Part shown: in pieces, positions 8,757-15,746 of the stretch
Layout of the letters: the number at the start of each line of letters is the position of its first letter
How positions within the stretch are numbered: the stretch's first letter is position 1
Assembly: GCA_023386495.1 (NCBI GenBank)
Contig: JAEWJS010000056.1
Span: forward strand, 1-64,000
DNA length: 64,000 bases
DNA from: Bacillota bacterium
GTDB lineage: Bacteria > Bacillota > Bacilli > Paenibacillales > Paenibacillaceae
Direction of reading: 5' to 3'
Position numbers and translations under genes: made by a program
The notes under the pieces: model-generated
The model's database searches: none
What the model saw: only the letters and a program-made list of their open reading frames with translations
Told to the model about the DNA's origin: nothing

Positions 8757-9144
8757 TCGACGTCGAGTACGCTTCCCGAGATACTTCGCGATCACAAGTG
8801 GGCAATAATAATAGGGCTTTCCGCTTATGTGTCATAACCGGAAAGCCCTACCCTGCATTCGTCCTCGTATTCAATTGTTTCTCCGCACTCTCCAATCGAC
8901 AACTGACGTTGTGCTCGTAAGATAGACTGCTTGTCCTCTCCTGACTACCTGGCATTCTTCAGCTGGGGTCCCCACACGTTCTTCATCCCTTGCGCTTCCG
9001 CCCTAAGCTCGCTTGCATTGGGGCGGCCGCCGGAAGTAACGTGCTTCGCTCACCTACGTCAATGGACTATCCCCTCTCGTTAGAGGTTGTTCAATAAGCC
9101 AGCTTGTGATCGCGATGTTACTCAAGAAGCAGATTCGACGTCGA
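8757..9144. repeat. Inverted-repeat pair, possible miniature mobile element
   Basis: Positions 8757-8803 read in reverse complement align without gaps to 9098-9144 with 37 of 47 bases identical, sharing CTTGTGATCGCGA and TCGACGTCGA. The right arm continues into the 18-bp palindrome AGATTCGACGTCGAATCT. The segment 9082-9265 is also bracketed by imperfect inverted ends (GAGGTTGTTCAATAAG near 9083; the reverse complement of the sequence near 9250-9264 reads GAGAGTTCAAAAAG). It has no transposase, so an interspersed MITE-like repeat is the likely nature; the exact ends are uncertain. Confidence 0.55.
8813..8849. terminator. Perfect hairpin downstream of the CheY-like gene
   Basis: Stem AGGGCTTTCCG / CGGAAAGCCCT with a 15-base loop. 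There is no T run on the plus strand; on the minus strand the stem is followed by TATTATTATT. It may be a weak terminator or part of the surrounding repeat. Confidence 0.45.
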
Positions 9145-9600
9145 ATCTTGAACGCTGGCGAACTTTCCGGTGCTCATGTAGATCTGTCTACACTCCGCTC
9201 CTCAATTTCTACCATCGTCCAACCTTCTTGGCGCTGACAACCTGTCTTTTTGAACTCTCCTTATTGGTTGTATATCAGCTGATCCGAGTGATGGAATCCA
9301 AAGGGATTCGCCGGCGGTATTGCCGCTTATGCCCGAACCAGGTGATAACCTGGAGTCGATGATGCCGCTGTTGTTGTGGCTTGTTGCTTGACCTTAGTAT
9401 AGTACGGCGCGATAATTAAGTAAATATTCAGAATATTCAATAAGGTCTTGTCCCACGCATAAACAACCTCATTATCTGGCCCATGCTCACCATTGCGCAG
9501 TCTTACGCTAGTATCGGCATGTTGCGTAAGCTGAATTGTTAAGATCATGTATAATAAGGGAATGAGATCCAATTCATGGGATGCGTGAGGGGGCGTATTA

Positions 9601-10974
9601 ATGGAGCGACGCGAGTGGGATTGGCAGAAGGGGGAGCATGCGGAGGCAGCCGAGGCGCTTACCGGGCCGGTGCAGCGAACGCAGCGGGCACTGCGCGACC
9701 AGCAGCTGCGCACCGTGTTTAACGAGTTCGACGGACAGCTGATGAAGCTGGATGCGGGGAAGCGGCGAACCAAATATGCGAAAATGACGCAGAGTCCGTT
9801 CGCTTTTTTTCGCGGGAGCGCATACTTGTTCTACACCGACGTGGCGCGGGAATGGATGCCGTACCACACGAGCGCTGAACGGCCGACTTGGATTCAGGGC
9901 GATCTGCATGTCGAGAACTTCGGGGCGTTCCGGAACGAGAGCGGGCGGCTGGTGTATGACGTGAATGATTTTGACGAGGGGTATCTGGGGTCCTATCTGT
10001 ACGATCTGCTCCGCATGTCGGTCAGCGTGTCGCTGGTGTGCCGGATGAAGGGGTACGAGGAGGGGCAGCGGCTGGCGCTCGGCGAGGCGTACCTGCAGGC
10101 GTATTATGACCAGATCCGGCGATTCGCCAAGGGCAAGGATGACCCGGCTGACTATGTCATGGACGAGGAGCGGGCATCCGGTCCGATTCGCAAACTGCTC
10201 AAGAAGCTGAAGAAGCGCGAGAACAATCACTACCTCGAGAAGGTCACCGCGCAGCTGCGGGGAACGCGTCAGTTCGAGGCGTCGGAGGAAATCGTGCCGG
10301 CAACGACGGAAGAGCGCGAGGCGATCCTGTCGGTATGGCCGTCGTACGTGGATGGTCTGGCCGAGCAGCTGCGCGGGCATGTCGAGGTGAAGGATATTGC
10401 GGTGAAGCACGGCTCGGGAACGGCGTCGATCGGCTTGGATCGGTATTATATCCTCGCGGAGGGCGGAGGCGGCGAGCAGGAGCCGGTCGATATCGTGCTG
10501 GAGATGAAGGAGGTGCGCGTGCCGGTACCGGCTTACTTTCTCCCGTATAACGAGACGTTCTGGGCGGCATTCGGGCATCAGGGCAAGCGCGTGATCGCGA
10601 CGCAGCGCGCGATGCACCATGAAGCGGACCCGTACCTCGGGTACGTGACGCTGGACGGGCGCGAGTATTACATCCGCGAGCGTTCGCCGTACAAGAAGCG
10701 GCTGAAGCTGGACGCGATCTCGGATGCGGAGACGATGGCGGCGGTGCTGGAGGGCATGGGACGCCTCACGGCCAAAATGCACGCGCGCGCCGATGCGGAC
10801 GTCGAGCAGGGCGTGCTCGCGTATCACAGCGAAGCAGAGATCCTGGCGGCGATGGGCGACGATGCGCAGGCGTTCAGCGCGTTCGTCATAGGCTGGGCGA
10901 ACGGGTACGCGGAGCAAGTGGAGCAGGACTACGAGCTGTTCGAAGCGTGGGCGAAGCGGCGGCGGAAATACTGA
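9601..10974 (+). CDS. DUF2252 family protein
   Basis: A 457-residue soluble protein with the DUF2252 core GDLHVENFGAF, YDVNDFDEGYLGS and VKHGSGTASIGLDRYY. The GDxHxxN and DxxD-like motifs recall the catalytic loop of aminoglycoside-phosphotransferase-like kinases, and DUF2252 is commonly viewed as a kinase-fold family, but no substrate is established. The length is typical. ATG 9601 follows a GAGGGGGC site. It is a single gene ended by the hairpin at 10993-11025 and then the 51-bp repeat array. Confidence 0.85.
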   Translation: MERREWDWQKGEHAEAAEALTGPVQRTQRALRDQQLRTVFNEFDGQLMKLDAGKRRTKYAKMTQSPFAFFRGSAYLFYTDVAREWMPYHTSAERPTWIQGDLHVENFGAFRNESGRLVYDVNDFDEGYLGSYLYDLLRMSVSVSLVCRMKGYEEGQRLALGEAYLQAYYDQIRRFAKGKDDPADYVMDEERASGPIRKLLKKLKKRENNHYLEKVTAQLRGTRQFEASEEIVPATTEEREAILSVWPSYVDGLAEQLRGHVEVKDIAVKHGSGTASIGLDRYYILAEGGGGEQEPVDIVLEMKEVRVPVPAYFLPYNETFWAAFGHQGKRVIATQRAMHHEADPYLGYVTLDGREYYIRERSPYKKRLKLDAISDAETMAAVLEGMGRLTAKMHARADADVEQGVLAYHSEAEILAAMGDDAQAFSAFVIGWANGYAEQVEQDYELFEAWAKRRRKY

Positions 10975-10992
10975 GCGTGCGCGGCAGGCGAG

Positions 10993-11025
10993 AAGGAGCG
11001 TCCCCGGCGTTGGGTGACGCTCCTT
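10993..11025 (+). terminator. Terminator of the DUF2252 gene
   Basis: Stem AAGGAGCGTC / GACGCTCCTT followed by TTT, 18 bp after the stop codon. The same GGAGCGTC core recurs in the hairpins behind the DoxX genes. Confidence 0.75.
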
Positions 11026-11040
11026 TTGCGTGTCGTGGGG

Positions 11041-11383
11041 CGAACGAGTGCGGAAAACCGCCTTCGTTCGGCCCGGATGCTGCGATCCCGCCGAACGAGT
11101 GCGGAAAATCGCCTTCGTTCGGCTCGGATGCTGCGATTTCGCCGAACGAGTGCGGAAAACCGCCTTCGTTCGGCTCGGATGCTGCGATCCCGCCGAACGA
11201 GTGCGAAAAACCGCCTTCGTTCGGCTCAGATGCTGCGATCCCGCCGAACGAGTGCGGAAAACCGCCTTCGTGCGGCCCGGATGCTGCGATCCAGCCAAAC
11301 GAGTGCGGAAAACCGCCTTCGTGCGGCCCGGATGCCGCGATCCCGCCGAACGAGTGCGGAAAACCGCCTTCGTGCGGCCAAGT
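11041..11383. repeat. Tandem array of 51-bp units, each a hairpin (6 full plus 1 partial copies)
   Basis: Units start at 11041, 11092, 11143, 11194, 11245 and 11296, with a truncated seventh at 11347. Each unit starts with a 30-base stem-loop: outer stem CGAACGA / TCGTTCG, inner stem GCGG / CCGC, loop AAAA, then a spacer of about 21 bases. Units 5-7 share TCGTGCG in place of TCGTTCG, which suggests that they duplicated as a block. Because 51 is divisible by three, several frames stay open on both strands; this does not show coding. There are no unique spacers, so it is not a CRISPR array. Confidence 0.85.
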
Positions 11384-11434
11384 AGTCTGGGCTTGCCCCG
11401 AATAGATAGACACATAGAAACCCTCAAACAACAC

Positions 11435-11472
11435 AGAAGGAGCGTCCCCCGCGATGGGGGACGCTCCTTCTC
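11435..11472. terminator. Hairpin terminator at the 3' end of doxX copy 1
   Basis: Stem of about 16 bp (AGAAGGAGCGTCCCCC with GGGGGACGCTCCTTCT) around a short loop. It lies 19 bp past the stop of the minus-strand gene and is closely related to the hairpin at 10993-11025. Confidence 0.75.
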
Positions 11473-11490
11473 GTTACGGCTTATTGCTGG

Positions 11491-12018
11491 TTAAGCGGCG
11501 CCGCCGGCGGGTTCTTCCGCTGCTGCAGGTGCAGGCTTGCGGCCGACGAGCTTGCGAAGGGCCGGCATCAGGTAGCGGTCGAAGCCGAACGCTCCGGCGT
11601 TCGCGCCTGCTACGAGGATCAGGACGCCGAGGATGGTGAGCAGCGGGTTCGTGCTTACCGTTCCCGCGAAGAGGAACATGAAGTTGAGCATGAGGCCGAA
11701 GAACGCGGCGGCCGTCGTCAACGTGCCGAGGATAAGGCCGATCCCGATGAGCAGCTCGCCCCAAGGGATTAGGAAGTTAATCAGCTTGGCGTTCGGAAGC
11801 GCGAAGTTCTCGAGGAACGCGACGTAGGTCGGGTAGACCGCTGCGCCTGTGGCTTTGTCCGCTACGGGCCCGCCGATCGCGCCGTTCAGGAAGCCGGTGG
11901 CGTCGAAGCCGCCTGTGATTTTGTGCAAGCCGGCGTCGAACCATGCCCAGCCAACGTAGAGTCTCAGCAGCAACAGTGCGGCAGCGGCGTAGACATTTTC
12001 TCTCCAAAATTTCATCAT
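11491..12018 (-). CDS. DoxX family membrane protein, copy 1 of 3
   Basis: A 175-residue protein with four hydrophobic segments and the DoxX pattern LRLYVGWAWFDAGLHK at the N terminus and GELLIGIGLILG in the middle; the tail KPAPAAAEEPAGGAA is low complexity. DoxX proteins are small inner-membrane partners of redox or quinone-linked systems; the role in Firmicutes is not settled. It differs from copy 3 at only about three residues. ATG 12018 has AAGGAGTGA upstream. Its own promoter and Fnr-type box precede it (12153-12195), so it is probably an independent, oxygen-controlled unit and not part of an operon. Confidence 0.85.
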   Translation of the reverse strand: MMKFWRENVYAAAALLLLRLYVGWAWFDAGLHKITGGFDATGFLNGAIGGPVADKATGAAVYPTYVAFLENFALPNAKLINFLIPWGELLIGIGLILGTLTTAAAFFGLMLNFMFLFAGTVSTNPLLTILGVLILVAGANAGAFGFDRYLMPALRKLVGRKPAPAAAEEPAGGAA

Positions 12019-12152
12019 GATCGTTCACTCCTTAAGAGTAGTTAGTTGTATGAGGGGTTAGTAAGGACTTACAGCCCGTGTGATGGTCGATGTTGGGGTG
12101 GATCGTTGTGATGGTTCCATCGGTGTCACTCCTTCTTGTTCCTTATGGCTTC

Positions 12153-12195
12153 ATTATAAGATAGCCGGTAGAGGTGGAATGTGATTAAAATCACA
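12153..12195 (-). promoter_or_regulatory. Promoter of doxX copy 1 with Fnr-type box
   Basis: Minus-strand TATAAT at 12153-12158 and the perfect box TGTGATTAAAATCACA at 12180-12195, separated by 21 bp. This puts the box centre about 41.5 bp upstream of the expected start of transcription, the classical class II position for Fnr/Crp activators. The Bacillus Fnr consensus is TGTGA-N6-TCACA/T. Confidence 0.7.
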
Positions 12196-12306
12196 AGCGC
12201 TTGAAAATAGGTGATATTCACGCGTGGCGGCTGTCGACAGCATGATGTTCCCCTGGTTGAAGCGCGGCTGGCTGGCGGCATCGCGCATGAGTGTGCACAA
12301 CAAAAG

Positions 12307-12343
12307 AAAAAGGAGCGCTCTCCGCGCTGGAGAACGCTCCTCG
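12307..12343 (-). terminator. Hairpin terminator at the 3' end of doxX copy 2
   Basis: Minus-strand stem of GAGGAGCGTTCTCC type with GGAGAGCGCTCC followed by TTTTTC. It is of the same family as the hairpins behind copies 1 and 3. Confidence 0.7.
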
Positions 12344-12354
12344 CTAGCTGAGGG

Positions 12355-12876
12355 CTAGGCGCCGGCGGGCCCTTCCGCTCCTGCAGGTGCAGGCTTGCGG
12401 CCGACAAGCTTGCGCAGGGCCGGCATCAGGTAGCGGTCGAAGCCGAACGCTCCGGCGTTCGCGCCTGCTACGAGGATCAGGACGCCGAGGATGGCGAGCA
12501 GCGGGTTCGTGCTTACTGTTCCCGCGAAGAGGAACATGAAGTTGAGCATGAGTCCGAAGAACGCGGCGGCGGTCGTCAGCGTGCCGAGGATAAGGCCGAT
12601 CCCGATGAGCAGCTCGCCCCAAGGGATGAGGAAGTTAATCAGCTTGGCGTTCGGGAGCGCGAAGTTCTCGAGGAACGCGACGTAAGTCGGGTAGATCGCT
12701 GCGCCTGTGGCTTTGTCCGCTACGGGACCGCCGATTGCGCCTTTCAGGAAGCCGGTGGCGTCGAAGCCGCCCGTGATCTTATGCAGTCCTGCGTCGAACC
12801 ATGCCCAGCCAACGTAGAGTCTCAGCAGTACCAGTGCGGCAGCGGCGTAAACATTTTCTCTCCAGAATTTCATCAT
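12355..12876 (-). CDS. DoxX family membrane protein, copy 2 of 3
   Basis: A 173-residue protein almost identical to copies 1 and 3. It differs at a few sites (for example AAIYPTY and NPLLAILG) and in a shorter C-terminal tail (APAGAEGPAGA). Four hydrophobic segments and the DoxX signature are intact, so it is expected to be functional. ATG 12876 follows the same AAGGAGTGA ribosome site as the other copies. It has a private promoter with two Fnr-type boxes (12994-13065) and a private terminator, so the duplicated unit is terminator-gene-promoter-box. Confidence 0.85.
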   Translation of the reverse strand: MMKFWRENVYAAAALVLLRLYVGWAWFDAGLHKITGGFDATGFLKGAIGGPVADKATGAAIYPTYVAFLENFALPNAKLINFLIPWGELLIGIGLILGTLTTAAAFFGLMLNFMFLFAGTVSTNPLLAILGVLILVAGANAGAFGFDRYLMPALRKLVGRKPAPAGAEGPAGA

Positions 12877-12993
12877 GATCGTTCACTCCTTAAGTGAGTT
12901 TATGAGGAATCGCAGCTCGTGTGATTGTCGGTGTCGGGATGGATCGGGATGAAGGTTCCAATGGAATCACTCCTTACTGTTCCTTATGGCTTC

Positions 12994-13065
12994 ATTATAG
13001 ATTCCCGCCGAATCCTCCGAAGTGACATTAATCACTATCGACCATTAAATGTGAGGGAGGTCACA
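12994..13065 (-). promoter_or_regulatory. Promoter of doxX copy 2 with two Fnr-type boxes
   Basis: Minus-strand TATAAT at 12994-12999; box 1 AGTGACATTAATCACT at 13021-13036 (21 bp from the -10); box 2 TGTGAGGGAGGTCACA at 13050-13065, 13 bp beyond box 1. The spacing is identical to that at copy 3. Confidence 0.7.
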
Positions 13066-13077
13066 CAGGCGCACGAA

Positions 13078-13110
13078 AAGAGCGTCCCCCGTGATGGAGG
13101 ACGCTCTCAG
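13078..13110 (-). terminator. Hairpin terminator at the 3' end of doxX copy 3
   Basis: Minus-strand GAGAGCGTCCTCC and GGGGGACGCTCTTTTC, an imperfect stem of about 12 bp followed by TTTT. It lies between the boxes of copy 2 and the stop codon of copy 3. Confidence 0.7.
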
Positions 13111-13121
13111 TAAGCGGCTGG

Positions 13122-13649
13122 TTATGCGGCGCCGCCGGCGGGTTCTTCCGCTGCTGCAGGTGCAGGCTTGCGGCCGACGAGCTTACGCAGGGCCGGCATC
13201 AGGTAGCGGTCGAAGCCGAACGCTCCGGCGTTCGCGCCTGCTACGAGGATCAGGACGCCGAGGATGGTGAGCAGCGGGTTCGTGCTTACCGTTCCTGCGA
13301 AGAGGAACATGAAGTTGAGCATGAGACCGAAGAACGCGGCGGCCGCCGTCAGCGTGCCGAGGATAAGGCCGATCCCGATGAGCAGCTCGCCCCAAGGGAT
13401 TAGGAAGTTAATCAGCTTGGCGTTCGGGAGCGCGAAGTTCTCGAGGAACGCGACGTAGGTCGGGTAGACCGCAGCGCCTGTGGCTTTATCCGCTACGGGA
13501 CCGCCGATCGCGCCTTTCAGGAAGCCGGTGGCGTCGAAGCCGCCCGTGATTTTGTGCAAGCCAGCGTCGAACCATGCCCAGCCAACGTAGAGTCTCAGCA
13601 GTACCAGTGCGGCAGCGGCGTATACATTTTCTCTCCAAAATTTCATCAT
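13122..13649 (-). CDS. DoxX family membrane protein, copy 3 of 3
   Basis: A 175-residue DoxX protein with four membrane segments, nearly identical to copy 1 (LVLLRLYVG for LLLLRLYVG, FLKGAIG for FLNGAIG, LTAAAAF for LTTAAAF). ATG 13649 has AAGGAGTGA upstream. It is divergent from the glutathione peroxidase gene and shares a 248-bp intergenic region with it; the two Fnr-type boxes there fit the promoter of this gene best. Retention of three nearly unchanged copies suggests recent duplication or selection for dosage. Confidence 0.85.
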   Translation of the reverse strand: MMKFWRENVYAAAALVLLRLYVGWAWFDAGLHKITGGFDATGFLKGAIGGPVADKATGAAVYPTYVAFLENFALPNAKLINFLIPWGELLIGIGLILGTLTAAAAFFGLMLNFMFLFAGTVSTNPLLTILGVLILVAGANAGAFGFDRYLMPALRKLVGRKPAPAAAEEPAGGAA

Positions 13650-13714
13650 GATCGTTCACTCCTTAAGAGTAGTTAGTTGGTGTAGTTGAAGATGCGCGTC
13701 TTCCTTATGGCTTA

Positions 13715-13786
13715 AGTATAGAGCGGCCGGCGGGGAGACAATGTGATATTATTCACATTACGCATTACATTGTGAAAAAAATCTCA
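13715..13786 (-). promoter_or_regulatory. Promoter of doxX copy 3 with two Fnr-type boxes
   Basis: Minus-strand -10 TATACT at 13715-13720; perfect box TGTGATATTATTCACA at 13742-13757 (21 bp from the -10); second box TGTGAAAAAAATCTCA (one mismatch) at 13771-13786, again 13 bp further out. The outer box also lies about 10 bp from the -35 of the divergent peroxidase gene. Confidence 0.7.
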
Positions 13787-13796
13787 AACCCCCGGT

Positions 13797-13826
13797 TTGA
13801 CGCAGCATTCGGACGGGTGCTAGACT
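13797..13826 (+). promoter_or_regulatory. Sigma-A promoter of the glutathione peroxidase gene
   Basis: TTGACG (13797-13802), 18-bp spacer, TAGACT (13821-13826). It is the best promoter match upstream of the ATG at 13898. Confidence 0.55.
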
Positions 13827-13897
13827 ACTGGTGAATCAACGCAATCGGCAACGGGAACGGCAACGGAAACGGTCTATCTATAAGGAGGCAAGCATGC

Positions 13898-14362
13898 ATG
13901 GCAACGATCTATGACTATCACGCTAACACGATCAAGGGGACACCTGTTCAACTGAAGGATTATGAGGGGCAAGTGGTCGTGATCGCGAACACGGCCAGCG
14001 AGTGCGGCCTGACGCCGCAGTATGAAGGGCTGCAGAAGCTGTACGAGCAGTACAAGGATCGGGGGCTCGTCGTGCTGGGCTTCCCTTGCAACCAGTTCGG
14101 CGGACAGGAGCCGGGCACGAGCACTGACATCCAGTCGTTCTGCAGTCTCAACTACGGGGTGACGTTCCCGATGTTCGAGAAGGTCGACGTGAAGGGGCCG
14201 AATGCGCATCCGCTATTCGTGCATCTGACGGGCGGGGACGGTGAGCTGGTTCCGTGGAACTTCACGAAGTTCCTGATCGGGAAGGACGGCAAGCTCGTGA
14301 AGCGCTTCGAGCCGCCGGTGCAGCCGGCAGACATGACAGAGGATATCGAAGCGTTGTTGTAA
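13898..14362 (+). CDS. Glutathione peroxidase family thiol peroxidase
   Basis: A 154-residue protein of normal family length. The three conserved blocks are present: NTASECGLT (peroxidatic Cys36, cysteine and not selenocysteine), FPCNQFGGQEPG (Gln70 and the probable resolving Cys64) and PWNFTKFLI (Trp/Asn of the catalytic tetrad). Bacterial members of this type usually use thioredoxin or bacillithiol-linked reductants to remove peroxides. ATG 13898 follows AAGGAGG (13882-13888). It has its own promoter and terminator and lies divergent from doxX copy 3, which hints at a shared redox context. Confidence 0.92.
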   Translation: MATIYDYHANTIKGTPVQLKDYEGQVVVIANTASECGLTPQYEGLQKLYEQYKDRGLVVLGFPCNQFGGQEPGTSTDIQSFCSLNYGVTFPMFEKVDVKGPNAHPLFVHLTGGDGELVPWNFTKFLIGKDGKLVKRFEPPVQPADMTEDIEALL

Positions 14363-14394
14363 GCCAGCAAGCTGAAAATCATGCGAAAACAAGG

Positions 14395-14439
14395 ACCGCC
14401 CGCGCTTAACCGACGATTGTCGGCGTGCGGGCGGTTTTT
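14395..14439 (+). terminator. Terminator of the glutathione peroxidase gene
   Basis: Stem ACCGCCCGC / GCGGGCGGT followed by TTTTT, about 30 bp after the stop codon. Confidence 0.85.
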
Positions 14440-14488
14440 GGTGCGGGGAGGCGCGGTGCGGCAATCGGGCGGATGCGGGGGAAGCCAG

Positions 14489-15523
14489 CTATAGCGCGCA
14501 GTGCTCGATCTCGAAGCCGAGGTCCGCGATCATGCGGTGGTCGAGTGCGGCTTCCTGCCCGGAAGTGGTGAGGTAGTCGCCGACGAAAATCGAGTTGACA
14601 GCGTACAGCGCCAGCGGCTGCAGCGAACGCAAGTTGACCTCGCGGCCGCCGGCCAAGCGGATCTCGCGGTCCGGACAGATGAAGCGGAACAGGGCGAGCG
14701 TCTTCAACGCCTTGATCGGAGGCGTAAGAGGGCGGCTGCCGAGCGGCGTGCCGGGGATCGGATTCAAGAAGTTAACCGGGATCGATTCGGCCCCCAGCTC
14801 GCGCAGCGCATAAGCGGTCCGAGCGAGCTCGCGATCGGACTCGCCCATGCCGACGATGACGCCCGAGCAAGGCGACATGCCGGCCCGTGCAGCAGTCTGC
14901 ACAGTCTCGATGCGCTGCTCATAGGTGTGCGTAGTGGTGATGGACGGATAGAGGTCTGGGCTGGTGTTCAGATTATGGTTGTAGCGATGGACCCCGGCTG
15001 CGGCCAAGCGCTCGGCTTGCTGCGGCGAGAGAATGCCGAGGCAAGCGCACACCTTAAGCGATGTCGTGCGGCGGATTTCGCGGACGGCATCGATGACCTG
15101 TTCGAGCTCGCGCGCGGTCGGGCCGCGGCCCGAGGCAACGATGCAGTACGTGCCGGCCTGCCGCTGGAGCGCTTCTTGGGCGCCCTGGAGAAGCGTCTCG
15201 GTGTTCAGCATGGTGTACTTGGCGATCGGCGCTTCCGAGACGATCGACTGCGAGCAATAGCCGCAGTCCTCGGGACAGTGCCCGCTCTTGGCGTTGACGA
15301 TCATGTTGAGCTTCACCTTGTTGCCGAAGTAGCTGCGGCGGACGCGGTAGGCGGCATGCAGGATCGGCAGCAGCGCTTCTTCCGGCGCTTCCAGCACGGC
15401 AATCGCCTCTTCGAGCGACGGCGCTTCGCCGGCCAGGCTGCGTTCGGCAAGCCGGTCCCAGAGGGCATATGGAGATGATGACGGCGACAGTGACGATTGT
15501 GGGTGCTGTGAGGGCTGTGGCAT
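14489..15523 (-). CDS. bioB: Biotin synthase
   Basis: A 344-residue radical-SAM enzyme converting dethiobiotin to biotin. The cluster motif C-x3-C-x2-C is at Cys83, Cys87 and Cys90 (GHCPEDCGYCSQS), and the BioB blocks YNHNLNTSPDLYP, GVIVGMGE and NFLNPIPGTPL are intact. Start 15523 (MPQPSQ) is chosen because GGAGG lies eight bases upstream; the longer frame to 15589 would run through the operator. The N terminus has a Ser/Pro/Gln-rich extension. No other bio gene is adjacent, so it appears to be a stand-alone gene controlled by the BirA box just upstream. Confidence 0.95.
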   Translation of the reverse strand: MPQPSQHPQSSLSPSSSPYALWDRLAERSLAGEAPSLEEAIAVLEAPEEALLPILHAAYRVRRSYFGNKVKLNMIVNAKSGHCPEDCGYCSQSIVSEAPIAKYTMLNTETLLQGAQEALQRQAGTYCIVASGRGPTARELEQVIDAVREIRRTTSLKVCACLGILSPQQAERLAAAGVHRYNHNLNTSPDLYPSITTTHTYEQRIETVQTAARAGMSPCSGVIVGMGESDRELARTAYALRELGAESIPVNFLNPIPGTPLGSRPLTPPIKALKTLALFRFICPDREIRLAGGREVNLRSLQPLALYAVNSIFVGDYLTTSGQEAALDHRMIADLGFEIEHCAL

Positions 15524-15571
15524 GGTGGGGACCTCCGATCGGGATGGAATAGATGGGCCGGGCAAGTTATA

Positions 15572-15602
15572 TGTTAACCGGTCACGCATTCTATGGTTAA
15601 CA
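15572..15602 (-). promoter_or_regulatory. BirA biotin-repressor operator upstream of bioB
   Basis: TGTTAACC (15572-15579), a 15-bp spacer and GGTTAACA (15595-15602): a perfect inverted repeat with the spacing known for BirA operators. It lies about 50-80 bp upstream of the bioB start, so biotin excess should repress bioB. A lone TGTTAAC half-site is at 15698-15704. Confidence 0.85.
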
Positions 15603-15746
15603 ATTAACAGGCTACCAGATGGTCAACCCTGTGTAAAGGGGATTATTGCCAGGCTGAGCGACTGGTTGTTTGCAATCGAGGCGGCTGCTCGGTACAGTGT
15701 TAACTAGAAGAATACACGCGGCGCAAGCCAGGGTCGGAGGTTGAAG

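Larger units (their letters stand above)
8752..9600. other. 849-bp gene-free region containing repeats
   Basis: No convincing gene: frames here lack ribosome sites and recognisable domains. It holds two inverted arms (8757-8803 and 9098-9144), a perfect 11-bp-stem hairpin (8813-8849), an 18-bp palindrome (9131-9148), an inverted pair CTTACGC / GCGTAAG (9502-9508 and 9524-9530) and a TATAAT (9550-9555) that may serve the DUF2252 gene. Confidence 0.6.
12019..12352. other. 334-bp promoter/terminator region between doxX copies 1 and 2
   Basis: It holds the promoter of copy 1 (minus-strand -10 at 12153-12158), its Fnr-type box (12180-12195), a second shorter palindrome GTGATATTCAC (12211-12221) and the terminator hairpin of copy 2 (about 12307-12343). 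No gene is seen. Confidence 0.6.

Noticed and set aside
9087..9362. 91-codon frame in the repeat region
   Set aside because: It lies inside the inverted-repeat element and has no ribosome site; composition is not protein-like.
11041..11383. CRISPR array
   Set aside because: The units follow each other directly with no unique spacers, and no cas gene is present.
9598..11427. A 609-codon minus-strand open frame with repeats
   Set aside because: It is antisense to the DUF2252 gene and its repeats come from the 51-bp hairpin array; high GC keeps such frames open. No ribosome site or domain.
10947..11494. Plus-strand frames encoding 17-residue repeats such as NECGKPPSFG
   Set aside because: They stay open only because the DNA unit is 51 bp; three frames are open at once, and the hairpin is conserved at DNA level.
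12211..12221. GTGATATTCAC as a second Fnr box for doxX copy 1
   Set aside because: The half-sites are separated by 3 bp and not 6, so it does not fit the Fnr/Crp geometry.
13848..13873. Short CGGNAA hexamer run before the glutathione peroxidase gene
   Set aside because: Only about four imperfect copies; too short to support any function.
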